Part shown: piece by piece, positions 13,315-13,946 of the stretch | Layout: every line of letters starts with the position of its first letter | How positions within the stretch are numbered: position 1 is the first letter of the stretch | Assembly (NCBI GenBank): GCA_046756405.1 | Contig: JBHHWH010000066.1 | Coordinates: forward strand, 1 to 13,946 | Reading direction: 5' to 3' | Length of the DNA: 13,946 bases | Origin: JBHHWH01 sp046756405 | Lineage (GTDB): Bacteria; Actinomycetota; Acidimicrobiia; Spongiisociales; ZC4RG35 | The notes under the pieces: model-generated | Database searches by the model: none | What the model was told of the DNA's origin: nothing | The model's input: only the letters and a program-made list of their open reading frames with translations | Translations under genes and position numbers: made by a program

Positions 13315-13946
13315 GCCGAGTGGGTCGCCCCATGGTGGTACGCGCTGCCATCTTCTTGTTCACCGCGGTGGCCGCTTGGGCGGTGTTGAGCGTGGGGACC
13401 GCCCCTGCCTTTCCACCCCTCAAGGTGGGAGAGCCCTCACCGCAGACGTTCGTGGCCGAGACCGCGGCGACCGTGGAGGACGTGGGCGAGACGGAGAAGC
13501 TCAGACAGGAGGCCAGGGACGCGGTGCCTCCCGTACGGGAGACCGACTCCGAGATCGAAAGCCTCGTCCTGGACTCGGTCAACGCGGTGTTCGACGATGT
13601 CAAGGCCCTGGTCGTGGGTGAGCCCCCACAGACCCCGTCGACGACCCTGCCTGAACTTCCCACCACCACCCAGCCACCACCGCCCGAGGAGGGCAGTACC
13701 ACCACGACCCTCCAGCCCCTGCCCGCCCAGCTCGTGGGGACGGTCTACATCGACGTCGACGGTGACCAGGCCTTTCGCCCCGACGCCGAGGGGGGGCGAG
13801 TCGACAAGGGATTGGAGCGGGTGACGGTCCAGGTCCAGACCGCGGAGGACACCCTGACTGTCACCACCGGCCCGGGAGGTCTGTTCTCGGTGGAGGTTCC
13901 TCCGGGTCCGGTTCTCGTCATCGTCGACGACGACGACCCGGAGATA
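13311..13946 (+). CDS. 7TM-HD (PgpH/YqfF-type) protein with SdrD-B-like insert, 3' truncated
   Basis: An open frame of 212 codons starts at ATG 13311, overlapping the phoH stop, and runs off the right edge. Residues 12-29 form the first membrane helix. Residues ~38-100 (LKVGEPSPQTFVAETAATVED, EKLRQEARDAVPPVRETDSEIE) match the extracellular 7TMR-HDED domain of YqfF/PgpH, a c-di-AMP phosphodiesterase whose seven-helix and HD domains would lie beyond the window. A Pro/Thr-rich linker (~103-138, with runs such as PTTTQPPPPEEG) follows. Residues ~142-208 read VGTVYIDVDGDQAF, then KGLERVTVQV, TTGPGGLFSVEVPPG and VLVIVDDDD. This is the pattern of a calcium-binding SdrD-B/Cna-B-like beta domain, apparently inserted in the extracellular region. 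Family assignment rests on the N-terminal part and the phoH context, because no HD motif is visible. Confidence 0.75.
   Translation, partial: MSRVGRPMVVRAAIFLFTAVAAWAVLSVGTAPAFPPLKVGEPSPQTFVAETAATVEDVGETEKLRQEARDAVPPVRETDSEIESLVLDSVNAVFDDVKALVVGEPPQTPSTTLPELPTTTQPPPPEEGSTTTTLQPLPAQLVGTVYIDVDGDQAFRPDAEGGRVDKGLERVTVQVQTAEDTLTVTTGPGGLFSVEVPPGPVLVIVDDDDPEI

Noticed and set aside
13597..13824. Separate 75-codon plus-strand gene near the right edge
   Set aside because: It is a frame shadow of the Pro/Thr linker and beta domain of the 7TM-HD gene.

Overview
The window looks like chromosomal core sequence from a high-GC Actinomycetota, most likely a deep-branching group such as Acidimicrobiia. This placement is inferred from four things: GC-rich codon use, frequent GTG/TTG starts, a BldD-family regulator (an actinobacterial family), and phoH followed by a 7TM-HD phosphodiesterase gene, an arrangement I associate with deeper lineages and Firmicutes rather than with mycobacteria or streptomycetes. 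No rRNA, tRNA, CRISPR array, transposase or phage gene is visible.

Layout from left to right. (1) The first ~36 bases, read on the minus strand, encode the N-terminus of a response regulator. They are joined directly to the interior of a leuS gene whose C-terminal ~265 codons follow, so this edge is a rearrangement or assembly chimera. (2) A small HExxH metallopeptidase-like gene overlaps the leuS stop by four bases. (3) The next ~190 bp contain a decayed minus-strand fragment of a PPK2 polyphosphate kinase. (4) comEA and comEC, DNA-uptake genes, overlap by four bases. (5) A dihydropteroate-synthase-like paralogue with unusual active-site loops comes next. (6) holA (DNA polymerase III delta) converges on rpsT (ribosomal protein S20, minus strand). 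(7) lepA, hemW, hrcA, dnaJ and rsmE form a tightly packed plus-strand operon with overlaps or gaps of only a few bases. (8) A BldD-like regulator has its own promoter. (9) phoH overlaps a 7TM-HD (PgpH/YqfF-type) gene that runs off the right edge.

The order comEA-comEC-holA-rpsT-lepA-hemW-hrcA-dnaJ-rsmE-phoH/7TM-HD strongly resembles the Bacillus subtilis order from comE through yqfF-phoH. This is therefore an ancient translation, chaperone and competence neighbourhood, here without grpE-dnaK between hrcA and dnaJ. Shared roles are translation and ribosome maintenance (leuS, rpsT, lepA, rsmE, probably phoH), proteostasis (hrcA, dnaJ), haem (hemW), replication (holA) and DNA uptake (comEA, comEC).

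I see no whole new multi-gene system. The most unusual items are an SdrD-B-like domain inserted into the extracellular part of the 7TM-HD protein, the FolP-like paralogue, the BldD-like regulator with a degenerate c-di-GMP motif, the PPK2 relic, and the inverted junction at the left edge.
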